The notes beneath the pieces are model-generated. The model was not told the origin of the DNA and searched no databases. It saw only the letters and a program-made list of their open reading frames with translations. A stretch of 64,000 nt of DNA, taken from Mycobacterium sp. 4858 (GTDB lineage: Bacteria > Actinomycetota > Actinomycetes > Mycobacteriales > Mycobacteriaceae). The DNA lies in contig NZ_LT968775.1 in assembly GCF_900240975.1 (NCBI RefSeq), positions 620,001-684,000 on the forward strand, read 5' to 3'. The position numbers and the translations under genes are program-made. Of this stretch, positions 52,516 through 59,599 are shown in pieces. Numbering within the stretch: the first letter of the stretch is position 1; each line of letters begins with the position of its first letter.

Positions 52516-53193
52516 ATGGCTACCAAGATGCGCTTATTGGGGCGAGCGGCCGCGGCCGTCTGCGCCTCGGTGAACTGTTCGATCGCCCCGATTGCGGGCG
52601 CGCAATCGGCGTGTGCCGCCCTCGGTGGGACCGTCGACCAAAACCAGGTCTGCCAGGGCCACATCACCACGGCCGACTACACGCTCGACCTGAGCTTCCC
52701 GGTCAGCTAACCCGACCAGCAGGCCATGTCCGATTACCTCGTCCATACCCGAGACACCTGGGTCGACGACGTGCGGACGTACCCCCGGCATGATCGGCCG
52801 CCCTACCTGCTGACCATCACCGGAACGGCGTATCGGTCGGCCGCGCCCGGCTCGAGCACCCAAAGCGTGGTGCTGGACATGAACCAGGACCTGGGCGCCC
52901 ACCCCGTGACGTCCTTCAAGGCGTTCAACTACGACCTCGGCAAGGGCGCCCCGATCACGTTCGACACGCTGTTCAAGCCGGGCACCAAACCGCTGGACGT
53001 CCTCAACCCGATCGTTGAGCGCCAATTAGGCCCGCTGCCGTTCGGCGAGCCCGGAGTCGAGGCGTATCAGAATTTCGCGATCACCGATGACGCCGTCATT
53101 TTCTTCTTCGGCCAGGGGCAGGTGCTGCCGTCGGTCAACGGGCCGCAGCAAGTTTCGGTACCCCGTACCGAACTCGCCGCCCTGATGGCGTAG
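52516..53193 (+). pseudogene. TB22.2/MPT64-type secreted protein broken by an in-frame stop
   Basis: ATG 52516 follows AAGAGGGCAGCGAGAAG. A signal peptide (LLGRAAAAVCASVNCSIAPI) leads into ACAALGGTVDQNQVCQGHIT and TADYTLDLSFPVS, then TAA at 52708-52710. The same frame resumes at once with PDQQAMSDYLVHTRDTWVDD and runs to 53193 with DUF3298/RsiV-like features (GAPITFDTLFKPGTKPLDVL, YQNFAITDDAVIFFFGQGQV). Without the stop it would be 225 codons, the size of TB22.2 (Rv3036c) as I remember it. A single TAC/TAT to TAA change explains it; no frameshift is needed. Confidence 0.85.
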
Positions 53194-53195
53194 CC

Positions 53196-53522
53196 CTACG
53201 TCGCCTCGGCCCGACTTTCGAGTTTTTTGACCGCGGCGGGATCGTTCTCGGTCAGCCCGATTTTCGCGGCGCCGCCGGGCGAGCCGAGTTCGGTGAAGAA
53301 GTCGGCGTTGATCTGGGTGTACTGGCCGTATTCGCCGGGCAGGTCGTCCTCGTAGTAGATGGACTCGACGGGGCACACCGGCTCGCAGGCGCCGCAGTCC
53401 ACGCACTCATCGGGGTGGATGTAGAGCATCCGTGCGCCCTCGTAGATGCAGTCCACGGGGCATTCCTCGATGCACGCCTTGTCCTTGATGTCGACGCAGG
53501 GTTCGGCGATCACATAAGCCAT
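53196..53522 (-). CDS. 7Fe (3Fe-4S/4Fe-4S) ferredoxin, FdxC/FdxA-type
   Basis: A 108-residue ferredoxin. Cluster ligands are in AEPCVDIKDKACIEECPVDC and ECVDCGACEPVCPVE, the 7Fe-ferredoxin pattern (first motif C-x7-C-x3-C-P; second C-x2-C-x2-C-x3-C-P). It closely resembles mycobacterial FdxC (Rv1177) as remembered. It would carry electrons to SirA, which uses reduced ferredoxin; the shared promoter element with sirA supports that. ATG 53522, weak SD. Divergent from LysR. Confidence 0.93.
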   Translation of the reverse strand: MAYVIAEPCVDIKDKACIEECPVDCIYEGARMLYIHPDECVDCGACEPVCPVESIYYEDDLPGEYGQYTQINADFFTELGSPGGAAKIGLTENDPAAVKKLESRAEAT

Positions 53523-53554
53523 GACGCCATAGTCGTCGCCCCGACCGGGCGCGA

Positions 53555-53603
53555 GTAGAGGTCTCGGCGTTGTGAAGTCACAAGCTATGGTTGTGTCACA
53601 CGG
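53555..53603. promoter_or_regulatory. Sulfur-regulon element, copy 1 (ferredoxin/LysR)
   Basis: Starts GTAGAGGTC and contains TTGTGA-AG-TCACAA (53570-53583) and a further GGTTGTG half-site. It aligns without gaps to 57912-57960 in 38 of 49 positions. It lies in the divergent promoter of ferredoxin (start 53522) and LysR (53626). Confidence 0.75.
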
Positions 53604-53625
53604 ATTGATTGTGAGGGGATCAGCC

Positions 53626-54567
53626 ATGCCGCTCAGCGCCCGGATGCCGGAACTCGCCTCGTTCGAGGTGTTCCTGGCGATCGCCGAGACCGGCAGCCTG
53701 GGCCGCGCCGCGCGCGAACTCGGGCTGACGCAGCAGGCCATTTCGCGGCGGCTCGCGTCGATGGAGGCGCAGGTCGGGGTGACGCTGGCGGTGCGGACCA
53801 CCCGCGGATCGCAACTGACGCCGGCGGGCCTGATCGTCGCGGACTGGGCCCGACGGTTGCTCGAGGTCGCCACCGAGCTCGACGCGGGGATGGGGGCGCT
53901 GCGCAAGGAGGGTCGTGAGCGGATCAGGGTGGCGGCCAGCCAGACGATCTCCGAACAGCTGATGCCGCATTGGCTGTTGTCCCTGCAGACGGAGGCAACG
54001 CGCCGCGGTGGCGCCGCGCCGCAGGTGATGTTGACCGCCACCAACAGCGAGCACGCGATCGCCGCGGTCCGCGACGGCACCGTCGATTTGGGATTTGTCG
54101 AAAATCCGGGCACGCCAAAGGGATTGGGTACGTGCGTGGTGGGACAGGACGAGCTGGTGATCGTGGTGCCGCCCGGTCACAAGTGGACGAGACGGGCGCG
54201 GGGTGTCTCCGCGCGTGAACTGGCGGAGACGCCGCTGGTTGCGCGCGAACCCCGTTCGGGGATCCGGGATTCGCTGACGGAGGCGTTGCGCCGGGTGCTG
54301 GGCGACGACATGGAACAGGCGCCGCCGGTTCTGGAGTTGACGTCGGCGGCGGCGATGCGTGCGGCCGTGCTCGCCGGCGCGGGCCCGGCGGCCATGAGCA
54401 GGCTGGCGGTGGCCGACGACCTGGCCGTCGGGCGGCTGCGCGCCGTCACGATCCCGAAGTTGGACCTACGCCGCAAGTTCCGCGCGATCTGGGTGGGCGG
54501 GCGCACCCCGCCGGCCGGGGCGGTCCGAGACCTGTTGAGCCACATCAACAGCCGCGCAAAGGCTTAA
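53626..54567 (+). CDS. LysR-type transcriptional regulator, probable sulfur-assimilation regulator
   Basis: A 313-residue LTTR. The winged HTH is ASFEVFLAIAETGSLGRAAR, LGLTQQAISRRLASMEAQVG and RGSQLTPAGLIV; the periplasmic-binding-like effector domain follows (RIRVAASQTISEQLMPHWL, IAAVRDGTVDLGFVENPG, DELVIVVPPGHKW). ATG 53626 follows GTGAGGGGATC; the frame opens at 53572 but that would place coding over the operator. Length is close to remembered Rv2282c. Control of ferredoxin and sirA is inferred from the repeated element. Confidence 0.88.
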   Translation: MPLSARMPELASFEVFLAIAETGSLGRAARELGLTQQAISRRLASMEAQVGVTLAVRTTRGSQLTPAGLIVADWARRLLEVATELDAGMGALRKEGRERIRVAASQTISEQLMPHWLLSLQTEATRRGGAAPQVMLTATNSEHAIAAVRDGTVDLGFVENPGTPKGLGTCVVGQDELVIVVPPGHKWTRRARGVSARELAETPLVAREPRSGIRDSLTEALRRVLGDDMEQAPPVLELTSAAAMRAAVLAGAGPAAMSRLAVADDLAVGRLRAVTIPKLDLRRKFRAIWVGGRTPPAGAVRDLLSHINSRAKA

Positions 54568-54574
54568 GGCCGAC

Positions 54575-54629
54575 GAACGTCGAGCTGTTGGGGGATTTCG
54601 GAGAGTTTTCCCGCAACAAGTCGACGTTC
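54575..54629. terminator. Long imperfect hairpin between convergent genes
   Basis: GAACGTCGAGCTGTTG (54575-54590) pairs with CAACAAGTCGACGTTC (54614-54629) in 14 of 16 positions across a 23-nt loop. It fills the gap between the LysR stop and che1 stop, so it probably terminates both. It has no U tract. Confidence 0.6.
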
Positions 54630-54637
54630 GAGCGGGA

Positions 54638-55354
54638 CTAGGCCGCGGCGTCGGCAGTCAGGGCTTCGTCGTAACGGTCGAGCACGGTGGCGGCCACCAG
54701 GCGGTGCGCGCCGAGCGGCGCGGCCATCGGAATGTCGTTGTCCCGCGCGTAGGTTGCGACGCCGTCGGTGAGCAGCCCCGGCGCCAGGAACCAGGGTGCG
54801 ATCACGAGCCGGCGCGCGCCGCGGCGGCGCAGGTGGCCAGCGGCGCGCTCCACCGACGCCTCGGGACGGGTGGCGAAAGCGGTGGTGGCTCCGGCCCACT
54901 GGGTGCCGACGGCCAGCCGGGACGCGACCTTCGCGGTGCGCACGTTCGCCACGGTGTTGGACGAGCCGATCGCGACCACCATCACCCCGAGCTCGTCGTC
55001 GAGCGGGGAAACCCCGATCTCGGTGAGGCGTTCGCGCAGCACCGACACCAGACGCTCGTCCTCGCCGAGCACGTCGGCCTGCCGGATGCCGTGGGCGCCC
55101 GCTTTGGCGATCTGCGTGGGGATGTCGCGTCGCGCGTGGTAGGCGCTGGCCAGCAGCAGCGGGGTGACCACCGCGCGGCGGCGGTCCGGCAGTCCGGCAA
55201 GGACGTCGGCGAAGTTCGGTTCGTTGAGCTCCAGGAACGCCAGCCGCACGTCGAGGCCGGGGCGCACGCTCGCCAGCCGGTCGGCGACGGCCTGCGCGTT
55301 GGCGCCCGACCGTGGGTCCCGGCTGCCGTGGGCGGTGAGGACGAGGGTGCTCAT
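54638..55354 (-). CDS. che1: Sirohydrochlorin ferrochelatase (CbiX/SirB-type)
   Basis: A 238-residue chelatase. LVLTAHGSRDPRSGANAQAV gives the catalytic His of the first CbiX half, VVTPLLLASAYHARRDIPTQ the second; the C-terminal half repeats the fold (LVIAPWFLAPGLLTDGV). It would insert Fe into sirohydrochlorin, making siroheme for SirA. ATG 55354 overlaps the cysH stop (ATGA); ATG 55372 is an alternative with a 22-base overlap. Third gene of the sirA operon, as in M. tuberculosis (Rv2391-2393). Confidence 0.9.
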   Translation of the reverse strand: MSTLVLTAHGSRDPRSGANAQAVADRLASVRPGLDVRLAFLELNEPNFADVLAGLPDRRRAVVTPLLLASAYHARRDIPTQIAKAGAHGIRQADVLGEDERLVSVLRERLTEIGVSPLDDELGVMVVAIGSSNTVANVRTAKVASRLAVGTQWAGATTAFATRPEASVERAAGHLRRRGARRLVIAPWFLAPGLLTDGVATYARDNDIPMAAPLGAHRLVAATVLDRYDEALTADAAA

Positions 55355-56088
55355 GTTGCGTGCAACCCGCATTCGACCTTGTTTCGTCCCCGCCAGCGCC
55401 CACTGCGAGGATCCTCACCCTCGGCTGGCTTGGAGGTGCAGGGGGCGCAGCCGATGGACGGGTAGCCCTCCTCGACGAGCGGGTTGACCAGCACGTTGTT
55501 GCGCTCGATGTAGTCCTGGACGTCTTCGTCGGTCCAGTCCGCGATCGGGTTGACCTTGATCAGCTCGAACGACTCGTCGAAGCTGATCAGCGGCGCGTTG
55601 GCGCGGGTGGCGGCCTCCACCCGCCGCAGCCCGGTCACCCAGGCCGCGTAGCCGCGCAGGGCGCGGCGCAGGGGGAGGACCTTGCGCAGCCGGCAGCATT
55701 CGTTCGGTTCGCGGGCGAACAGGTCCTTGCCCAGCAGTTCGTCTTGTTCGGCCACGGTGTGCTCGGGCGTGACGTTGAGCAGGTGGATGTCATAGACGGA
55801 TTCGACCGCGTCGCGGGTGCCGATGGTTTCGGCGAAGTGGTAGCCGGTGTCCAGGAAGATCACCGGCACGCCCGGCCGCACATCGGAGGCGAGCGAAATC
55901 GTCACGGCGTCTTGCATGTTGGCGGCCACCACGTACTTGCAGGTGGCCCAGCCGCGGGGACCGTCGACGCCGCCGAAGTGCTCATCGGTCCAGCGCAGGA
56001 TGTCGACCGCGCCGGCGCCCTCCATCTCGGCAGCGCCGCGCGCCGCGAGTTCGCGCAACTGCTCGTTGGTGAAGTTCATCGCCACCAT
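55351..56088 (-). CDS. cysH: Adenosine 5'-phosphosulfate reductase
   Basis: A 245-residue assimilatory APS reductase (thioredoxin-dependent). Two Cys pairs bind a [4Fe-4S] cluster: NECCRLRK and SIGCAPCTSKP, which distinguishes APS from PAPS reductases. The catalytic Cys is in the C-terminal tail VECGLHAT. PP-loop features are TISLASDVRPGVPVIFLDTG. ATG 56088 (or 56079) follows GAGGACC; 16 bases after the sirA stop. Middle gene of the operon: makes sulfite for SirA. Confidence 0.95.
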   Translation of the reverse strand: MVAMNFTNEQLRELAARGAAEMEGAGAVDILRWTDEHFGGVDGPRGWATCKYVVAANMQDAVTISLASDVRPGVPVIFLDTGYHFAETIGTRDAVESVYDIHLLNVTPEHTVAEQDELLGKDLFAREPNECCRLRKVLPLRRALRGYAAWVTGLRRVEAATRANAPLISFDESFELIKVNPIADWTDEDVQDYIERNNVLVNPLVEEGYPSIGCAPCTSKPAEGEDPRSGRWRGRNKVECGLHAT

Positions 56089-56104
56089 GGCGGGTCCTCA
56101 GCTC

Positions 56105-57772
56105 CTATCGCAGGTCGGCCTCGTCGGCGCGCAGCGCCCAGGACGCGAAAGTCTCTCCGCCGTCGCGGCCTTCGAGGAATTTGCGGGTCACCCGGTCGAT
56201 GTAGTCGCCGAGCTCGTCGCTGGTCACCTTGTGCTGGCGCAGTTTTCGGCCGAAGCCGCTCGCCTCGCCGAGGCCGCCGCCCAGGTGGACCTGGAAGCCC
56301 TCGACCGAATTGCCTTCGCCGTCGTCGATCCACTGGCCCTTGAAGCCGATGTCGGCGACCTGGATGCGGGCGCACGAGTTCGGGCAGCCGTTGAGGTGGA
56401 CGCTGATCGGCACGTCGAGCCTGGAGTCGACGTCGGCCAGGCGCTGTTCCAGCTCGGGCACCAAAGTCTGTGTGCGCACCCGGGTTTCGGCGAACGACAG
56501 CTTGCAGAACTCGATGCCGGTGCAGGCCATGGTGTTCTTGCGCCACGACGAGGGCCGCGACGGCAACCCCAGCGCGTCCAGCGCGGCGACGGTCTCGTCG
56601 ACCAAGGCGTCGGGCACGTCGAGGATGACCAGCTTCTGGAACGGGGTCAGCCGCGCCCGGTCGGAGCCGACCTTCTCCATCAGGTCCGCGACCGCCGACA
56701 GGGTGGCGCCCGAGACGCGGCCCGCGATCGGGGCGACGCCGATGGCGTTGAGCCCGTTCTTGATCTTCTGCACGCCGACGTGGTCGATGGTGTGCTTGAC
56801 CGGCGCGGGGGCCGGGCCGTCGATGAGCGGACGTTTCAGGTATTCGGTTTCCAGCACCTCGCGGAATTTTTCGACGCCCCAGTCCTTGATCAGGAACTTC
56901 AGCCGGGCCTTGGCGCGCAGCCGCCGGTAGCCGTAGTCGCGGAAGACCTGGGTGACGGCCTCCCAGACGTCGGGCACCTCGTCGAGGGGGATCCACACGC
57001 CGACCCGCTGGGCCAGCATCGGGTTGGTCGACAGGCCGCCGCCCACCCACAGGTCCATGCCGGGGCCGTGCTCGGGGTGATCGACGCCGACGAACGCGAC
57101 GTCGTGGGTCTCGTGGGAAACGTCCTGCAGGCCCGAGATCGCGGTTTTGTACTTGCGTGGCAGGTTGGCGTATTCGGGGTTGCCCATGGAGCGGCGGACG
57201 ATCTCCTCGATGGCGGGGGTGGGGTCGAGCACCTCGTCGAGCGAGTCGCCGGCCAGCGGCGAACCGTGGATGCCGCGCGGGCAGTCGCCGCAGGCCTCGG
57301 TGGTCTGCAGCCCCACCGCATCGAGGCGGCGCCAGATCTCGGGGACGTCCTCGATGCGGATCCAGTGCAGTTGGAGGTTTTCCCGGTCGCTGATGTCGGC
57401 GGTGTCGCGGGCGAACTCGGTCGAGATCTGGCCCAGCGTGCGCATCGAGTGCACCGTCAGCGGTTTGCCGTCGGTGCGGACCCGCATCATGAAGAACTTG
57501 GCTTCGATCTTGTCGGTGTTGTCGTCGCCGGTCCAGCTGCCGTCGTAGCCCTGCTCGCGTTGGGTGTACAGGCCCATCCAGCGGAACCGCCCGCGCAGGT
57601 CGGAGTGGTCGATGCTGTCGAAACCCTGCTGGGCGTAGACGTTGACGATGCGGTCGCGCACGTTCAGCGGCGCGTCCTCGTTCTTGATCTTCTCGGTGTC
57701 GTTCAGCGGTTCGCGATCACCCAGCGCCCACTGGCCCTCGCTGCAGGTCTTGGCGGGACGTGCTGTGGTCAT
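56105..57772 (-). CDS. sirA: Ferredoxin-dependent sulfite reductase
   Basis: A 555-residue siroheme/[4Fe-4S] enzyme reducing sulfite to sulfide with six ferredoxin electrons. Cluster Cys are in ACTGIEFCKLSF (C-x5-C) and LNGCPNSCARIQ (C-x3-C). Tyr69 (GLYTQREQG) and Cys161 (TTEACGDCPRG) occur at exactly the positions known to form the Tyr-Cys crosslink in M. tuberculosis NirA/SirA (Rv2391). ATG 57772 is preceded by GAAGGAG and overlaps the stop of a 36-codon leader ORF. Also called nirA. Confidence 0.95.
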   Translation of the reverse strand: MTTARPAKTCSEGQWALGDREPLNDTEKIKNEDAPLNVRDRIVNVYAQQGFDSIDHSDLRGRFRWMGLYTQREQGYDGSWTGDDNTDKIEAKFFMMRVRTDGKPLTVHSMRTLGQISTEFARDTADISDRENLQLHWIRIEDVPEIWRRLDAVGLQTTEACGDCPRGIHGSPLAGDSLDEVLDPTPAIEEIVRRSMGNPEYANLPRKYKTAISGLQDVSHETHDVAFVGVDHPEHGPGMDLWVGGGLSTNPMLAQRVGVWIPLDEVPDVWEAVTQVFRDYGYRRLRAKARLKFLIKDWGVEKFREVLETEYLKRPLIDGPAPAPVKHTIDHVGVQKIKNGLNAIGVAPIAGRVSGATLSAVADLMEKVGSDRARLTPFQKLVILDVPDALVDETVAALDALGLPSRPSSWRKNTMACTGIEFCKLSFAETRVRTQTLVPELEQRLADVDSRLDVPISVHLNGCPNSCARIQVADIGFKGQWIDDGEGNSVEGFQVHLGGGLGEASGFGRKLRQHKVTSDELGDYIDRVTRKFLEGRDGGETFASWALRADEADLR

Positions 57773-57879
57773 GTGGTGTGCTCCTTCGCGGTGCAGATCG
57801 GCTGGGGCTGCAGGGCTGCGGGCCGCGGCATCGACGCGATGATGTCTGTTGGGGGCGCGCCGTTGCGCCCACGTCTCAT
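57769..57879 (-). CDS. Leader ORF (36 codons) upstream of sirA, uncertain
   Basis: ATG 57879 opens a frame (MRRGRNGAPPTDIIASMPRP, then AALQPQPICTAKEHTT) whose TGA overlaps sirA's ATG by four bases. A tiny upstream ORF MPGTMKP ends on its ATG in the same ATGA manner. There is one Cys codon near the end and no Cys run. No SD is seen, so it may be noncoding leader; it is listed because of the exact overlaps. Confidence 0.25.
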   Translation of the reverse strand: MRRGRNGAPPTDIIASMPRPAALQPQPICTAKEHTT

Positions 57880-57911
57880 GGCTTCATAGTGCCCGGCATA
57901 GGCGTGCGGTA

Positions 57912-57960
57912 GTAGAGGTCGCGCCGTTGTGAGGGCACAACCGTTGGTTGTGTGTGCCGG
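57912..57960. promoter_or_regulatory. Sulfur-regulon element, copy 2 (sirA)
   Basis: Begins GTAGAGGTC, contains GTTGTG-AGGG-CACAAC (57926-57941) and a GGTTGTG half-site. 38 of 49 bases match 53555-53603 ungapped. It lies 139 bases upstream of the sirA ATG, in the same orientation relative to sirA as copy 1 is to ferredoxin. Confidence 0.75.
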
Positions 57961-57997
57961 TTCACGTTTATTGGTTTGGCGCGCAGCGTGATTGCAG

Positions 57998-58003
57998 TAG
58001 CCT
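57998..58003 (+). promoter_or_regulatory. Candidate -10 hexamer, leaderless start
   Basis: TAGCCT fits TANNNT and ends 6 bases before GTG 58010. A start at +7 would coincide with the GTG; no SD is present. Confidence 0.45.
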
Positions 58004-58009
58004 GCGGGT

Positions 58010-58654
58010 GTGACTGGGCCTTCGCTAGACGCCCGGGAGCGCTCCGCGCTGTGTGATCTTTTCGCCGGGCTCGGCCCGTCCGCTCCCACACTGATCGAGG
58101 GCTGGACCGCTCACGATCTGGCCGCCCATCTCGTGTTGCGGGAACACGACTTCGTCGCCGGCCCGTGCCTGGTGCTGCCGGGCCGCTTTCAACGGTTCGC
58201 CGAGCGGCGCCGGGCGGCATTGGCCCGGCGCACGGACTTCGCATCGCTCGTTGCGACGATCCGCTCCGGCCCGCCTGTCGGGTTCTTCCGTCTCGGCTGG
58301 GTTCGCGCGATGGCGAACCTCAACGAGTTCTTCGTCCATCACGAGGATCTGCGCCGGGCGAATGGGCTCGGGTCGCGCGGTCTGCCGCCCGAGCTGGACG
58401 CCGCGCTGTGGCGCAACGTGCGGCGCGGCGGTCGGTACCTGAGTCGGCGGCTTTCCGGTTGCGGTCTTGAGGTCTCCTGGCTCGGCACCGGCGAGCGGGC
58501 CACGGTGCGGCCGGGTTCACCGGTGGCCGTGCTGAGCGGCCGACCGGGTGAGCTGCTGCTGTACCTGTTTGGCCGCGTCGGCGCGGCGGAGGTCGAGGTG
58601 AGCGGACCGCCCGAGGCCGTCGCGGCGGTGCGTCGCACGCACTTCGGGATGTGA
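58010..58654 (+). CDS. TIGR03085-like family protein (DinB/MDMPI fold), paralogue of 1096-1713
   Basis: A 214-residue protein. LFAGLGPSAPTLIEGWTAHD, LAAHLVLREHDFVAGPCLV and NLNEFFVHHEDLRRANGLGS match the protein at 1096-1713, including the His residues for metal binding. It is cytosolic with an Arg-rich middle. GTG 58010 appears leaderless. Divergent from the sirA operon; no functional link is evident. Confidence 0.8.
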   Translation: MTGPSLDARERSALCDLFAGLGPSAPTLIEGWTAHDLAAHLVLREHDFVAGPCLVLPGRFQRFAERRRAALARRTDFASLVATIRSGPPVGFFRLGWVRAMANLNEFFVHHEDLRRANGLGSRGLPPELDAALWRNVRRGGRYLSRRLSGCGLEVSWLGTGERATVRPGSPVAVLSGRPGELLLYLFGRVGAAEVEVSGPPEAVAAVRRTHFGM

Positions 58655-58783
58655 GGGGTCGCTCGGAGGCGGGCACTTCGGCATATCCCTCGAAGCGCCG
58701 GCGCGAATCCGTGCAGGAAACAGACGTCAGCTCAGATCGGCGGGCGTACCATCAGCTCACGCTCAACGACGAGCGGGGATGAC

Positions 58784-59599
58784 ATGACTCACACCCACAC
58801 GGACTCGACCGACGTCGACAAATGGGACCGCGGTCTGACCGAGCACGTCGTCGCGCTGACCCGCCCGATCGTCAAGCACTATTTCCGCTCCGAGGTGCGG
58901 GGCCTGGACAACATCCCGGACGGGCCGTCGCTGGTGGTGGGCAACCATTCCGGCGGCCTGATGACGTTCGATCTCCCGGTGTTCGCCGTCGACTACTACG
59001 ACACGTTCGGCTACGACCGGCCGCTGTACGCGCTGGGCTTCGACACCATCTTCGCCGGGCCCGCCGCTGATTTCTTCCGGCGCACCGGCGTCATCCGCGC
59101 GACGCGGGAGAACGCCGCCCAGGCGCTGGCCGCCGGGGCCGTCGTGCTGGTCTACCCGGGCGGTGACTTCGACGTCTACCGGTCGACCCTGCAGGAGAAC
59201 ACCATCGACTTCGACGGGCGAACCGGCTACATCAGCACGGCCGTCGAGGCCGACGTCCCGATCGTTCCCGCGGTCTCCATCGGCGGGCAGGAGAGCCAGC
59301 TGTTCTTGAGCCGCGGTCGGTGGCTGGCGCGTGCGCTTCGGCTCACCAAGTTCGAGCGCAAGCTGTTTCGCACGGACATCCTGCCGATCTCGTTCGGCTT
59401 TCCGTTCGGGCTCAGCGTGGTGGCGCCGGTCAACATGCCGTTGCCCACCAAGATCGTCACCGAGGTGTTGCGGCCCATCGAGATCGCCAAGTTCGCCGGC
59501 GCACACGACATCAAGTGGCTCGACGCGCACGTGCGGTGGGTGATGCGGAGGGGGCTCAGAGAACTTGCCGCCCAACGCCGTTACCCGGTGATCGGCTAA
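58784..59599 (+). CDS. MGAT-like lysophospholipid/glycerolipid acyltransferase (PlsC superfamily)
   Basis: A 271-residue acyltransferase. The catalytic block is SLVVGNHSGGLMTFDLPVFA: the His is followed by Asp after seven residues, not four, as in the MGAT-like branch of LPLATs. VVLVYPGGDFDVYRSTLQEN and VPIVPAVSIGGQESQLFLSR are further blocks. It may acylate a glycerolipid or a lyso-mannoside. No clear transmembrane helix is visible, though it is probably membrane-associated. ATG 58784. Confidence 0.82.
   Translation: MTHTHTDSTDVDKWDRGLTEHVVALTRPIVKHYFRSEVRGLDNIPDGPSLVVGNHSGGLMTFDLPVFAVDYYDTFGYDRPLYALGFDTIFAGPAADFFRRTGVIRATRENAAQALAAGAVVLVYPGGDFDVYRSTLQENTIDFDGRTGYISTAVEADVPIVPAVSIGGQESQLFLSRGRWLARALRLTKFERKLFRTDILPISFGFPFGLSVVAPVNMPLPTKIVTEVLRPIEIAKFAGAHDIKWLDAHVRWVMRRGLRELAAQRRYPVIG

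Noticed and set aside
57769..57911. Polycysteine attenuator peptide upstream of sirA
   Set aside because: I translated the leader in the minus-strand frames and found no run of Cys codons, so the known cysteine attenuator type is not supported here.
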